Shown here piece by piece: positions 27,288 to 37,846 of a DNA stretch of 64,000 nt. The translations under genes were made by a program, and so were the position numbers. Numbering within the stretch: position 1 is the first letter of the stretch; every line of letters starts with the position of its first letter. Source of the stretch: an uncultured Sphingomonadaceae bacterium. GTDB lineage: Bacteria; Pseudomonadota; Alphaproteobacteria; Sphingomonadales; Sphingomonadaceae. The DNA is taken from assembly GCA_947494305.1 (NCBI GenBank), contig CANLUL010000001.1, forward strand, positions 806,001 to 870,000, written 5' to 3'. The notes beneath the pieces were generated by a model that saw only the letters and a list, made by a program, of their open reading frames with translations, was not told where the DNA came from and ran no database searches.

Positions 27288-28115
27288 ATGCAAAATAGTC
27301 CATGGAGCCATAGTCGGCAGTCCGGTGTCAGTGATGATGTCGATTTTGAAATCAAGGGGCAAGAGCTCCAGTTTTGCGAAATTGAGCTCGATCCCGGTGA
27401 AAGCGCGGTAGCAGAGGCGGGCGCGATGGTCTGGAAAGATGCCAGCGTAGAAATGACCACAGTGTTCGGCGATGGTAGCGCCAAAGAGGGCGGCTTTATG
27501 GACAAGCTGCTGGGCGCGGGCAAAAGACTGGTGACAGGGGAAAGCCTGTTCACCACCGTTTTTACGCATAATGGTCATGGAAAAGCACGCGTTGCCTTTG
27601 GTGCACCGGTGCCGGGGATTATCCTTCCGATAAAGCTGGATAGCGTTGGCGGAACTTTGATTTGTCAAAAAGACAGTTTTCTGGCTGCGGCCAAGGGTGT
27701 GGAAATTGGCATTGCATTCCAAAAGCGTGTTCTAACCAGTCTTTTTGGCGGCGAGGGCTTTATCATGCAGAAACTGTCCGGCGATGGCTGGGTATTCGTC
27801 CAGATGGGCGGCATGGTTATCGAGCGTGAGCTGAAAGCGGGCGAAGAGCTGCACGTTGATACCGGTTGTATCGCGGCGATGACCTCTGACGTGGATTTTG
27901 ATTTGCAGACCGTGGGTAGTGTTAAATCCATGCTGTTTGCCGGTGAAGGCGTGTTTTTTGCCCGTCTGCGCGGTCCGGGGAAAGTCTGGATCCAATCGCT
28001 ACCATTCTCAAGGCTGGCGGGCAGAATGTTGGCTGCTGCGAAACCGCGCAAAGGCGAGAATAAAGGCGAGGGGTCTGCGTTGGGGACGCTTGGGGATATC
28101 ATAAGCGGCAACTAA
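27288..28115 (+). CDS. TIGR00266 family (AIM24-like) protein
   Basis: A 275-residue protein of the AIM24/TIGR00266 superfamily, a beta-rich trimeric fold of unknown biochemical role. The characteristic start is DVDFEIKGQELQFCEIELDPGESAVAEAGAMVW, in two blocks, followed by a Gly-rich loop with GDGSAKEGGFMDKLLGAGKRLVTGES, and LFTTVFTHNG. The later part contains GCIAAMTSDVDFDLQTVG and ends in a basic segment. GAGGAAC precedes the ATG. It is probably cytosolic or peripheral, and nothing nearby defines its task. Confidence 0.88.
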   Translation: MQNSPWSHSRQSGVSDDVDFEIKGQELQFCEIELDPGESAVAEAGAMVWKDASVEMTTVFGDGSAKEGGFMDKLLGAGKRLVTGESLFTTVFTHNGHGKARVAFGAPVPGIILPIKLDSVGGTLICQKDSFLAAAKGVEIGIAFQKRVLTSLFGGEGFIMQKLSGDGWVFVQMGGMVIERELKAGEELHVDTGCIAAMTSDVDFDLQTVGSVKSMLFAGEGVFFARLRGPGKVWIQSLPFSRLAGRMLAAAKPRKGENKGEGSALGTLGDIISGN

Positions 28116-28124
28116 ATATTGACA

Positions 28125-28156
28125 TGATATCATGATATGATATCAATATATCATGA
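28125..28156. promoter_or_regulatory. Palindromic operator of the toxin-antitoxin pair
   Basis: Two perfect 8-bp palindromes TGATATCA at 28125-28132 and 28138-28145 (13 bp apart), plus a longer inverted repeat TCATGATAT (28130-28138) with ATATCATGA (28148-28156) that covers the antitoxin start codon at 28153. Tandem palindromes just before a ribbon-helix-helix antitoxin gene are the usual autoregulatory operator. Confidence 0.7.
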
Positions 28157-28482
28157 CTCGCATACTCGCCGATTTATCTGAAGAAGATGTCGCATGGCTT
28201 GACGCGCAGGCGGCGGAGCAGGGTAAGTCGCGGGCGCAGTTGCTGCGGGAGGCTGTGGCGGCGTTCAAGGCAGATGCCTCCAAAGAAGGGATCGAGAAAT
28301 ATTTTGGTATCTGGCGCGATCGCCGGGACAAGAATGATCCGGTGGAATGGCAGCGCCGTGAGCGGGCTTCGTGGACGCGGCCCTGGGATCCAGATTACTG
28401 GGATGTGCGCAAGGAATTTCCCGACCTGTTCGACGCCAACGATGACCGCGAAGCCGAGCGCTATCGCCGGAAAGCGGGCTGA
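28153..28482 (+). CDS. Ribbon-helix-helix antitoxin (VapB-like)
   Basis: A 109-residue protein. Residues 1-43 are a CopG/RHH DNA-binding domain: strand TRILADLSEEDVAWLDAQA, then KSRAQLLREAVAAF. The remaining 65 residues are very polar and charged with many Trp, Arg and Asp (WRDRRDKNDP, WTRPWDPDYWD), typical of a flexible toxin-binding tail. It sits 5 bp before the PIN-domain gene and over its own palindromic operator. It would neutralise the toxin and repress the operon. Base composition of this pair is somewhat more GC-rich than of the phosphate or Tps regions. Confidence 0.85.
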   Translation: MTRILADLSEEDVAWLDAQAAEQGKSRAQLLREAVAAFKADASKEGIEKYFGIWRDRRDKNDPVEWQRRERASWTRPWDPDYWDVRKEFPDLFDANDDREAERYRRKAG

Positions 28483-28487
28483 CGCAC

Positions 28488-28856
28488 ATGAACGAGGCAG
28501 TTTTCGACAGCAATATCCTGTTTGATGCACTCAATGACATCGGCCGCGCCAATGTCGAGCTGCAACGCTATGACCGCCGCTATATCAGTCGCCTGACCTG
28601 GGTAGAAGTGCTGACTAAAGCGCTCCCCGATGATGGAGGTCGCGCGGAAGAATTTCTCTCCTTTTTCAATATTATCGAAGTGAATGAAGAAATCGGTCGG
28701 CGCGCAGCGATTCTGAGAAGCGATCGGCGGCGGTTGAAAGCGATGGATGCCGTGATATTGGCCTCCGCGCAGCTCACCGGACGCATACTCATTACACGCA
28801 ACAGTCAGGATTTTCCGGCCGAAATGCCCGGAATCAGGGTGCCCTACACATTATGA
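28488..28856 (+). CDS. PIN-domain ribonuclease toxin (VapC-like)
   Basis: A 122-residue PIN protein. The acidic metal-binding residues are visible: D7 in AVFDSNILFDAL, E40 in WVEVLTKAL, D88 in KAMDAVILASAQ, and D107 in TRNSQDFPA. These fit a Mg-dependent RNase, which in VapC toxins usually cuts a tRNA or rRNA loop. The gene follows the RHH antitoxin by 5 bp. All four catalytic positions being intact suggests an active toxin. The RNA target cannot be read from the sequence. Confidence 0.87.
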   Translation: MNEAVFDSNILFDALNDIGRANVELQRYDRRYISRLTWVEVLTKALPDDGGRAEEFLSFFNIIEVNEEIGRRAAILRSDRRRLKAMDAVILASAQLTGRILITRNSQDFPAEMPGIRVPYTL

Positions 28857-28880
28857 TTCCAGATTGTTCTTCCATATTTT

Positions 28881-28965
28881 CGTCATTGCGAGCGCAGCGA
28901 AGCAATCCAGGGCGTCGCTTTAACGCTCTGGATTGCCGCGTCGCCTCCGGCTCCTCGCAATGACG
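28881..28965. repeat. Palindromic dispersed repeat (REP-like)
   Basis: An 85-bp imperfect palindrome. The ends CGTCATTGCGAG and CTCGCAATGACG are exact reverse complements, and the inner arms GCAATCCAG and CTGGATTGC also match, around a central GCGTCGC-TTTAA region. The sequence type CATTGCGAGC-AGCGAAGCAATCC is a well-known dispersed element in alphaproteobacteria, including sphingomonads. It lies between the VapC-like gene and glmS, and no other copy is seen in this window. It may fold in RNA and end the upstream transcript. Confidence 0.85.
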
Positions 28966-29000
28966 GCCACTAACTAAAAGAAAACTAGAGAGACAAAACT

Positions 29001-30824
29001 ATGTGCGGAATTATTGGAATTGTTGGCAAAGATGCGGTTTCGGATCGCTTGGTTGATGGCCTGAAGCGGATGGAATATCGCGGCTATGACAGCGCCGGTG
29101 TGTGCACCGTGCACGATGGTGAACTGGTGCGCCGCCGGGCTGAAGGAAAGCTGGTCAATCTGGTCAATGTGCTGAAAAATGATGACGCGTCTGGCAATAT
29201 AGGGATTGCCCACACACGCTGGGCTACGCATGGCGCTCCGACGACCAGCAATGCACATCCCCATGCGACAAGCGAAGTGGCCTTGGTGCACAACGGCATT
29301 ATCGAAAATTTCAAACCGCTGCGTGAAGAGTCATCTGCAAGAGGCCGCAGCTTTGAAAGCGAAACAGATACAGAAGTTGTCGCGCATCTGGTTAGCGAGC
29401 AGGTTGAGAACGGAAAGTCTCCGGAAGACGCCGTAAAGGAAGTGCTGCCTCAGCTTCGCGGCGCCTTTGCATTGGCCATTGCCTTCAAATCCAATCCTGA
29501 TTTGCTAATTGGCGCACGCCTCGGCTCGCCTTTGGTTGTCGGCTACGGTGATGGGGAAACTTATCTTGGTTCCGATGCCTTGGCTTTGGCACCTCTGACT
29601 CAGAAAATTGCCTATCTGGAAGAGGGCGATTGGGTTGTTGTAACCGCTGATGGCGCCCAGATTTACGACGAGCAGAATACACCGGTAGATCGTGAAGTTA
29701 CGACGTCCGGCGTGTCAGCAGCGACCATCGAAAAGGGGCAATATCGCCACTATATGCAGAAAGAGATTTTTGAGCAGCCTACGGTCGTTGCTCAAACATT
29801 GTCTTCCTATATCCGTCCGCTGGAACAGCAGGTTGCTTTGCCGCAGATGGACTTTGATTTGAAGGATATCGACCGGATAACAATCGTTGCATGTGGAACT
29901 TCTTATTATGCAGCCATGGTAGCAAAATACTGGTTCGAAACTTTCGCGCGGGTTCCGGTTGATCTCGATGTAGCATCGGAGTTTCGCTATCGCGAACCAG
30001 TGCTGGAACCGGGTGGATTGGCGCTGTTTATCTCGCAATCTGGAGAGACTGCAGATACGCTGGCTGCGTTGCGTCACTGCAAAGAAAATGATCAGAAAAT
30101 CGGTGTGGTGGTCAATGTGCCGACCAGCAGCATGGCGCGAGAGGCGGATCTTTTATTGCCCACGCATGCCGGCCCGGAAATTGGGGTGGCGTCGACCAAA
30201 GCATTTACCTGCCAGCTTGCCGTTCTGGCTGCGCTCGCTGCACATCTAGCAGTTGTGAAAGGCAAAATGACCCGCGACGAAGAACATGAAATCGTCGAAC
30301 ATTTGACCGAAACCCCGGCTGCGCTCAATGCAGCGCTGGCGCATGATGAAGATATTGCGGCCATGGCTCACCTGATTGCTCCTGCCCGTGATGTGCTTTA
30401 TTTGGGACGCGGTCCGGACTATCCTCTGGCACTGGAGGGTGCGCTCAAGCTTAAGGAAATAAGCTATATCCACGCAGAAGGTTATGCGTCGGGAGAGATG
30501 AAACATGGTCCGATTGCACTGATCGATGAAAATGTTCCGGTTATCGTTCTCGCTCCCTCTGGGCCATTGTTCGAAAAGACGGTGAGCAATATGCAGGAAG
30601 TGCGCGCACGTGGTGGAAAGGTGGTGTTAATTTCCGATGCCGAGGGTTTGAAGGAAGCAGGAGAGGGATGTATGGCAACCATTGAAATGCCAAAGGTACA
30701 CCCATTAATCGCGCCTCTGGTCTATGCTGTGCCCGTGCAATTGCTCGCCTATCATGTGGCCGTTGCGAAGGGTACCGATGTTGACCAACCGCGTAACCTC
30801 GCGAAGTCAGTTACAGTGGAGTAG
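29001..30824 (+). CDS. glmS: Glutamine--fructose-6-phosphate aminotransferase (isomerizing)
   Basis: A 607-residue enzyme making glucosamine-6-phosphate from fructose-6-phosphate and glutamine, the first step towards UDP-GlcNAc. It begins MCGIIGIVG, where Cys2 is the glutaminase nucleophile, followed by GYDSAGV and THAPPTSN-type HTRWATHG-APTTSNAHPH. Two SIS sugar-isomerase domains follow (about 280-420 and 455-590) with ACGTSYYAAMVAKYW, SQSGETADTLAALR and GYASGEMKHGPIALID. It ends in the conserved PRNLAKSVTVE. It lies in a group with osmC-like and GFA genes (3 bp gap). Confidence 0.98.
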   Translation: MCGIIGIVGKDAVSDRLVDGLKRMEYRGYDSAGVCTVHDGELVRRRAEGKLVNLVNVLKNDDASGNIGIAHTRWATHGAPTTSNAHPHATSEVALVHNGIIENFKPLREESSARGRSFESETDTEVVAHLVSEQVENGKSPEDAVKEVLPQLRGAFALAIAFKSNPDLLIGARLGSPLVVGYGDGETYLGSDALALAPLTQKIAYLEEGDWVVVTADGAQIYDEQNTPVDREVTTSGVSAATIEKGQYRHYMQKEIFEQPTVVAQTLSSYIRPLEQQVALPQMDFDLKDIDRITIVACGTSYYAAMVAKYWFETFARVPVDLDVASEFRYREPVLEPGGLALFISQSGETADTLAALRHCKENDQKIGVVVNVPTSSMAREADLLLPTHAGPEIGVASTKAFTCQLAVLAALAAHLAVVKGKMTRDEEHEIVEHLTETPAALNAALAHDEDIAAMAHLIAPARDVLYLGRGPDYPLALEGALKLKEISYIHAEGYASGEMKHGPIALIDENVPVIVLAPSGPLFEKTVSNMQEVRARGGKVVLISDAEGLKEAGEGCMATIEMPKVHPLIAPLVYAVPVQLLAYHVAVAKGTDVDQPRNLAKSVTVE

Positions 30825-30827
30825 AAT

Positions 30828-31268
30828 ATGGCAGATAACCTTTCAATTGTTTCGGTAGAAACCGCTGAGGGCAAATTCCAGCAGAACGTCTCGGTTGGTG
30901 ATCATCAATGGCTTGCGGATGAGCCAGAATCCTTCGGTGGAACGAATACCGGTCCTTCCCCTTACGACTTGCTTCTTTCGGCGCTTGGAACATGTACATC
31001 GATGACCATAAAGATGTACGCGGATCGGAAGAAATGGCCGTTGGAAAGCGTACATATCGAACTAGAGCACAGCCGGGAACATGCAGCGGATTGCGATACC
31101 TGCAACAATGATGACAATCGGATCGATGTTATTGATCGTTCAATCACTTTGCACGGTGACCTGTCGGACGAGCAGCGTGCGAGATTAATGGAAATTGCGG
31201 ACAAATGTCCCGTGCACCGGACACTGGAAAACCGCATCGATATTCACAGTACGGAAGTCCGGAAATGA
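30828..31268 (+). CDS. OsmC/Ohr-family peroxidase-like protein
   Basis: A 146-residue OsmC-fold protein. The motif GGTNTGPSPYDLLLSALGTCTSMTIKMYADRKK carries the first Cys (in GTCTS), and the second is in KCPVHRTLE, the pair that in Ohr/OsmC reduces organic hydroperoxides. The C-terminal DKCPVHRTLENRIDI is typical of the YhfA-like OsmC subgroup. Three bases separate it from glmS, and it overlaps the next gene by ATGA, so it is part of the glmS transcript. Whether it is a true peroxidase was not tested. Confidence 0.9.
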   Translation: MADNLSIVSVETAEGKFQQNVSVGDHQWLADEPESFGGTNTGPSPYDLLLSALGTCTSMTIKMYADRKKWPLESVHIELEHSREHAADCDTCNNDDNRIDVIDRSITLHGDLSDEQRARLMEIADKCPVHRTLENRIDIHSTEVRK

Positions 31269-31636
31269 TCAACGTCTCGGGCGGATGTCACTGTGGTGCC
31301 GTTCGCTTTAAGGCTTCCGCTGAACCGCATCCAGAATTGCTGGACTGCAATTGCTCGATTTGTCATCGGACAAGATATCTGCACTTCTTCGTTCCACACA
31401 GCCAGTTCACCCTTTTGTCGGGTGAGAATGATTTGACCAGTTACAAATTTGGTAGTGGGCAGGCGGATCATCTTTTCTGCAAGCATTGCGGCGTGAAGAG
31501 CTTTTATCAACCGCGTTCGCATCCGGATAGTTGGTCGGTAAATTACAATTGCCTAGATCAAGATCACGGCCTGCAACCCACGATCCGAAAATTTGACGGC
31601 AAAAATTGGGAACAGGCAAAAGCGGCGCTCAAATGA
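31265..31636 (+). CDS. GFA family zinc protein
   Basis: A 123-residue protein of the Mss4-like glutathione-dependent formaldehyde-activating (GFA) family. The zinc ligands are complete: GCHCGAVRF, LDCNCSICHR and FCKHCGVKSFYQPRS. Members of this group are widely mis-called formaldehyde-activating, and the actual role of most is unknown. The ATG at 31265 overlaps the OsmC-like stop. An earlier in-frame start would lie inside that gene and is not likely. Confidence 0.88.
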   Translation: MINVSGGCHCGAVRFKASAEPHPELLDCNCSICHRTRYLHFFVPHSQFTLLSGENDLTSYKFGSGQADHLFCKHCGVKSFYQPRSHPDSWSVNYNCLDQDHGLQPTIRKFDGKNWEQAKAALK

Positions 31637-31638
31637 AA

Positions 31639-31666
31639 CGGCCCGCCGGATTGCTCCAACGGGCCG
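31639..31666 (-). terminator. Probable terminator of katG
   Basis: Seven-base GC-rich arms CGGCCCG and CGGGCCG around a 14-base loop. Read on the minus strand, the second arm is followed by TTTCATTTG, a weak T run. It lies 22 bp past the katG stop. It could serve the convergent GFA gene too, but in that direction there is no T run. Confidence 0.5.
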
Positions 31667-31687
31667 CACCACCAAAGTTCTGATGAT

Positions 31688-33973
<2,286 letters not shown>

Positions 33974-34130
33974 CTATCTTTGATCGAAACACTCGATAAC
34001 ACAATTGAGTTAGCCACAATGGAACTTATCGTTGCATTGACCGTCATCAACCGCATCACTATACGTGAGCTTTGTTGTAACAGGCGGCCAATCCGGTCGC
34101 CTTTTCTATTTGGACCTGAAAGGAATAGCC

Positions 34131-35315
34131 ATGTCGATTACCCCGCTAATGCCCGTATACCCTCGGTGTGGATTTCGTCCTGTGCGAGGCGAGGGTGCCT
34201 GGCTGATTTCCGAGGATGGCAGTCGCGCATTAGATTTTGCCAGCGGTATAGCGGTAAACCTGCTGGGCCATGGCCATCCACATTTGACCAAAGCGATCCA
34301 AGATCAAGCGGCGACGCTAATGCATGTGTCGAACCTGTATGGAAGTCCACAGGGTGAGAAATTCGCCCAACGTCTTGTTGATACCACTTTTGCCGATACA
34401 GTTTTCTTCACCAATTCGGGTGCGGAGGCTGTGGAGTGTGCGATCAAGGCCGCTCGTGCTTATCATCAGTCACAGGACAGTGATCGGTTTGAGATAATCA
34501 CGTTCAAGAACGCATTTCATGGCCGGACGATGGCGACCATCTCGGCTTCCAATCAGGAAAAAATGCATCACGGATTCTCTCCGCTGCTTGCTGGTTTTAA
34601 ATATGTTGAGTTTGATGACTTGGAAGGCGCCAAAGCCGCTATCACAGATAAAACAGCGGGATTCCTGGTTGAGCCTATCCAAGGTGAGGGCGGTATTCGC
34701 CCAGCTTCGCAAGAGTTTATGACCGGACTTCGCGAACTTGCCGATGAGCATGATCTGATGCTGGTATTGGATGAAGTACAATGCGGTGTGGCTCGGACCG
34801 GTAAGCTCTATGCGCATGAGCTATATGACATCGTTCCTGATATTGTGGCTAGCGCTAAAGGTATTGGCGGCGGATTTCCTTTCGGTGCCTGTTTGGCAAC
34901 CGAAAAAGCGGCGCGCGGAATGGTGGTCGGTACGCATGGTTCGACATATGGCGGAAATCCGATGGCTATGGCGGCGGGCAATGCTGTTTGGGATATTGTT
35001 GCCAATGATGAGTTTCTTGAAGGCGTGCGCTCGACGGGCGACAAATTGAGAGCCGCTATCGAGCAATTTATTGGAAACTATCCCAATCTTTTTACCGGCG
35101 TTCGCGGAGCAGGCTTGATGCTTGGTATCAATATGAGCGAAGCACCACGGCCATTTGTGGCACATTTGCGCGATAATCATGGTTTGCTAACTGTTGCGGC
35201 GGGCGACAATACGTTGCGCGTGTTACCGCCGCTTAACATTGGTGACGCGGAAATAGCGACATTCATCGAAAAGCTATCGGCTGGCGCCGCTGATTATGGA
35301 AGTCCCGAAGCATGA
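34131..35315 (+). CDS. argD: Acetylornithine aminotransferase
   Basis: A 394-residue PLP-dependent aminotransferase of arginine synthesis. The motifs are [15 protein letters not shown]-type [27 protein letters not shown], and the PLP lysine in [17 protein letters not shown]. The product also resembles the succinyldiaminopimelate enzymes, so it may serve lysine synthesis too. The ATG at 34131 follows AAAGGAA. It overlaps argF by ATGA, so both arginine enzymes are made together. Confidence 0.94.
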   Translation: MSITPLMPVYPRCGFRPVRGEGAWLISEDGSRALDFASGIAVNLLGHGHPHLTKAIQDQAATLMHVSNLYGSPQGEKFAQRLVDTTFADTVFFTNSGAEAVECAIKAARAYHQSQDSDRFEIITFKNAFHGRTMATISASNQEKMHHGFSPLLAGFKYVEFDDLEGAKAAITDKTAGFLVEPIQGEGGIRPASQEFMTGLRELADEHDLMLVLDEVQCGVARTGKLYAHELYDIVPDIVASAKGIGGGFPFGACLATEKAARGMVVGTHGSTYGGNPMAMAAGNAVWDIVANDEFLEGVRSTGDKLRAAIEQFIGNYPNLFTGVRGAGLMLGINMSEAPRPFVAHLRDNHGLLTVAAGDNTLRVLPPLNIGDAEIATFIEKLSAGAADYGSPEA

Positions 35316-36238
35316 CCCGGCATTTTCTGAACCTGGCTGATGCAGGTGGCGACGCTATTGCCGCAATGATTGCTGATGCGATTGATCGAAAGGCAGTTAG
35401 GGAGAGCTTTCCTAAAGGTAAGCAAGATCCAGACGCACCGTTGGAAGACCACATTCTTGCGATGATCTTTGAAAAGAGCAGCACAAGAACGCGTGTTTCT
35501 TTTGATGTTGGAATTCGCCAGTTGGGTGGTTCCAGTATTGTTATGGATAGCGGTTCCATGCAGCTTGGGCGCGGAGAAACGGTGGCTGATACGGCAAAAG
35601 TGCTGTCGCGCATGTGCGATGCGATTATGATCCGGACCGACGATCATGATAAAATTATCGAATTGGCTGAAAATGCAACTGTGCCGGTGATCAACGGTCT
35701 GACGGACCTATCCCACCCATGTCAGATCATTGCCGATTTATTGACTTTAGTAGAGCACGGGAAAGCATTGCCCGGGCTGGAAATTGCTTGGCTCGGCGAC
35801 GGTAACAATGTGCTGAACAGTATTGTTGAAGCAGCAGGACTGATGAAATTCAATGTCCGAATTGGATGTCCGCAAGGCTATGATCCGGACCAGACGTTTA
35901 TCGATGCAGCACAAGCCGTTGGCGCTAATATTTCCGTTCATCGAGACGAAAATGAAGCCGTCGCGGGGGCTGATGTTGTTGTCACGGATACCTGGGTGTC
36001 GATGGGCCAAGAGCATGTGCATAACAAGCTAGCGGCAATGATGCCCTATCAAGTCAATGATGCGATGATGGAGCAGGCCAAGGATGATGCGTTGTTTTTG
36101 CATTGCTTACCAGCACATCGCGGTGAAGAAGTAATGCCTTCTGTCATTGACGGACCACAATCAGTTGTCTGGGATGAGGCGGAAAACCGAATTCATGCGC
36201 AAAAATCAATTATGCGCTGGTGCTTCGGTCAAATCTAA
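35312..36238 (+). CDS. argF: Ornithine carbamoyltransferase
   Basis: A 308-residue anabolic OTCase that joins ornithine and carbamoyl phosphate to citrulline. The carbamoyl-phosphate motif [13 protein letters not shown], the [14 protein letters not shown] loop, HPCQIIADL, and [11 protein letters not shown] with the ornithine-binding Cys are all present. Length fits the family. It starts within the argD stop (ATGA) and its stop overlaps hslO (TAATG), giving an unusual three-gene coupled series of arginine genes and a redox chaperone. Confidence 0.96.
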   Translation: MTRHFLNLADAGGDAIAAMIADAIDRKAVRESFPKGKQDPDAPLEDHILAMIFEKSSTRTRVSFDVGIRQLGGSSIVMDSGSMQLGRGETVADTAKVLSRMCDAIMIRTDDHDKIIELAENATVPVINGLTDLSHPCQIIADLLTLVEHGKALPGLEIAWLGDGNNVLNSIVEAAGLMKFNVRIGCPQGYDPDQTFIDAAQAVGANISVHRDENEAVAGADVVVTDTWVSMGQEHVHNKLAAMMPYQVNDAMMEQAKDDALFLHCLPAHRGEEVMPSVIDGPQSVVWDEAENRIHAQKSIMRWCFGQI

Positions 36239-37140
36239 TGGCTGATGAGACGTTTCTCGATCAAACGCTGACTTTTTCGATTCCCGATAAGCATTGTCGG
36301 GGCAGGGCCCTAAGGCTGGGTCCTGTGTTGGATGATATCTTGTCTGCGCATGCTTATCCGTCAAATATCCGTGATCTGTTGGCAGAAGCTGTTTGCTTGA
36401 CTGCCATGATGGGCTCTTTGCTCAAAGATGATGATTCGCAAGTAACCTTGCAGGCGCAGACAGAATCTGGAGTGATCAGCTTGTTGGCTTGCGATTATAA
36501 GGACGGTGATTTGCGTGGGTATGTTCAGTTCGATCGGGAGCAACTCGCATTACAACCTTTGACACCCAGCTTGATGGCCTTGTTTGGAAAAGGATATTTA
36601 GCGATTACCTTTGACCAACCTGAGCCTCGTGGCCGAAATCAAGGTATTGTTCCGTTGGAAGGTGCAAGCCTTACCGAAGCTGTTCAAAATTACTTTTTAC
36701 AGTCCGAGCAGTTACCAACTCTGATCCGTGTGTCGGTGGAGGAGCAAGATGGCAAAGTAGCTGCTGGTGGGTTGTTGGTGCAACATCTTCCCGAGGGCGA
36801 AGAGGGTAAAGAGCGACTACACGTCCGCATGGATCATCCCGAATGGGAACATGTAGAGATTATGGGAGGCAGTGTTTCCCCACAAGAACTTGTGAACAAA
36901 GAGCTTTCTCTGGAAAACATTCTCTGGCGACTTTTTAGCGAAAGCGATGAAGTGAGGGTTTTAAGCGGTAAACCGTGCGTTAAGGGTTGCCGCTGTAATG
37001 AAGATCATATTCGGGACGTAATCGCTAGATTCCCGGCAGAAGATAAGAGGGATATGATCGACGATTCTGGTAATATTGCGATAGATTGTGCTTTTTGTAG
37101 CAAGAAATTCATGATTTCTGGTGCGAGTATGAACAACTAA
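36238..37140 (+). CDS. hslO: Redox-regulated chaperone Hsp33
   Basis: A 300-residue cytoplasmic holdase switched on by oxidation. Four cysteines bind zinc in the reduced form: CRC (in KGCRCNEDHI) and CAFC (in IDCAFCSKKFM), about 30 residues apart, matching the Hsp33 CxC...CxxC pattern. An additional Cys lies just before (PCVKGC). The N-terminal domain starts RGRALRLGPVLDDIL. The start is ATG at 36238 in a TAATG overlap with argF. The argF-hslO order is common in alphaproteobacteria. Confidence 0.95.
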   Translation: MADETFLDQTLTFSIPDKHCRGRALRLGPVLDDILSAHAYPSNIRDLLAEAVCLTAMMGSLLKDDDSQVTLQAQTESGVISLLACDYKDGDLRGYVQFDREQLALQPLTPSLMALFGKGYLAITFDQPEPRGRNQGIVPLEGASLTEAVQNYFLQSEQLPTLIRVSVEEQDGKVAAGGLLVQHLPEGEEGKERLHVRMDHPEWEHVEIMGGSVSPQELVNKELSLENILWRLFSESDEVRVLSGKPCVKGCRCNEDHIRDVIARFPAEDKRDMIDDSGNIAIDCAFCSKKFMISGASMNN

Positions 37141-37236
37141 TAAGATTGTCGGAAATTTCCTATCATATGCCACATTTCGATGGGATAATTGTCGCAATTC
37201 GCGGTTAGAGGCGAAGATCAAGGAAAGGAGCGGAAG

Positions 37237-37644
37237 ATGAAAATTGCTAATTTAGTCAAGCTAACAGGTGTTTCTGCTGCCGCATTCTTTGCATTTACTG
37301 TTGCTGCCCCGGCGCAAGCTCCAGAACTTGTTTTGCTGGACGGCCTTAAAAAGGGCGCTTGGGTATTAAAATCGCGCGGATCAACAGAGGAAGGCGAACG
37401 TGTTTGCCTTGGAGATCCAAAGTTACTTTTGCAGATTAAACATAGTGGTGCTTCTTGTTCGCGATATGTCATCGAAGATAGCCCCCAAAACTTACGTGTC
37501 AGCTACAAATGTGGCGGGCTAGGACATGGCGTGACCACTATTCGCGGGGAATCGAGCGGATTGGTGCAAATCCAGTCGCAGGGTATTGAAAACAATGCGC
37601 CCTTCTCTTTTTCTGTTGAGGCGCGGCACGTCGGTTCTTGCTGA
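37237..37644 (+). CDS. Secreted protein, DUF3617-like
   Basis: A 135-residue exported protein. AAAGGAGCG precedes the ATG at 37237, and residues 1-28 form a signal peptide (FAFTVAAPAQA). The mature protein has paired cysteines (VCLGD, CSRYVI, KCGGLG, and the terminal GSC) and the run YKCGGLGHGVTTIRGESSGLVQIQSQGI with PFSFSVEARHVGSC at the end. This pattern resembles DUF3617, periplasmic proteins of unknown role, but the match is from memory. It is followed by about 200 bp with the structured queC leader. Confidence 0.65.
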   Translation: MKIANLVKLTGVSAAAFFAFTVAAPAQAPELVLLDGLKKGAWVLKSRGSTEEGERVCLGDPKLLLQIKHSGASCSRYVIEDSPQNLRVSYKCGGLGHGVTTIRGESSGLVQIQSQGIENNAPFSFSVEARHVGSC

Positions 37645-37708
37645 TATTCGGGCTCGCCGATAGTTTTTTTCTTTATAGTTAATTCAAAATTAACCCCCTT
37701 TAGGCAGA

Positions 37709-37764
37709 GAGGTTTCACATACTCTGTATGTATTCCTCCTTATAACGGCTGAAAAGCCGAACTA
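37709..37764 (+). promoter_or_regulatory. Structured RNA leader upstream of queC
   Basis: Two hairpins precede the queC terminator. The first has an outer stem GAGG/CCTC (37709-37712 with 37735-37738) and an inner stem ACATAC/GTATGT with loop TCT (37717-37731). A 7-base linker follows. The second is CGGCT-GAAA-AGCCG with a GNRA tetraloop (37746-37759), then AACTA. The order aptamer-like hairpins, terminator, queC is that of a transcription-terminating riboswitch. AGAGGTT, CCTC and AACTA recall preQ1-I elements, but I could not find the required loop-tail pairing, so the class is unproven. Confidence 0.4.
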
Positions 37765-37798
37765 GGCCGCTTTCGATAAGAAACGCGGCCATATTTTT
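37765..37798 (+). terminator. Rho-independent terminator 49 bp before queC
   Basis: Stem GGCCGC/GCGGCC extended by TTTC/GAAA (one bulged C), loop GATAA, followed by ATATTTTT. It lies 120 bp after the upstream secreted-protein gene and 49 bp before the queC start. It may end the upstream transcript or attenuate queC. The hairpins just before it favour attenuation. Confidence 0.8.
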
Positions 37799-37846
37799 GC
37801 CTACGGTCTTGCGTCAGCCGGACAAGACGACTAGCGCGGCCAAGTT

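Noticed and set aside
26050-27303. Several long minus-strand frames opposite glmU
   Set aside because: glmU is unambiguous. The opposite frames are products of its codon composition.
37700-37770. Canonical preQ1-I riboswitch
   Set aside because: The loop and tail do not form the expected pairing, and the two inserted hairpins do not fit. I therefore call only a structured leader.
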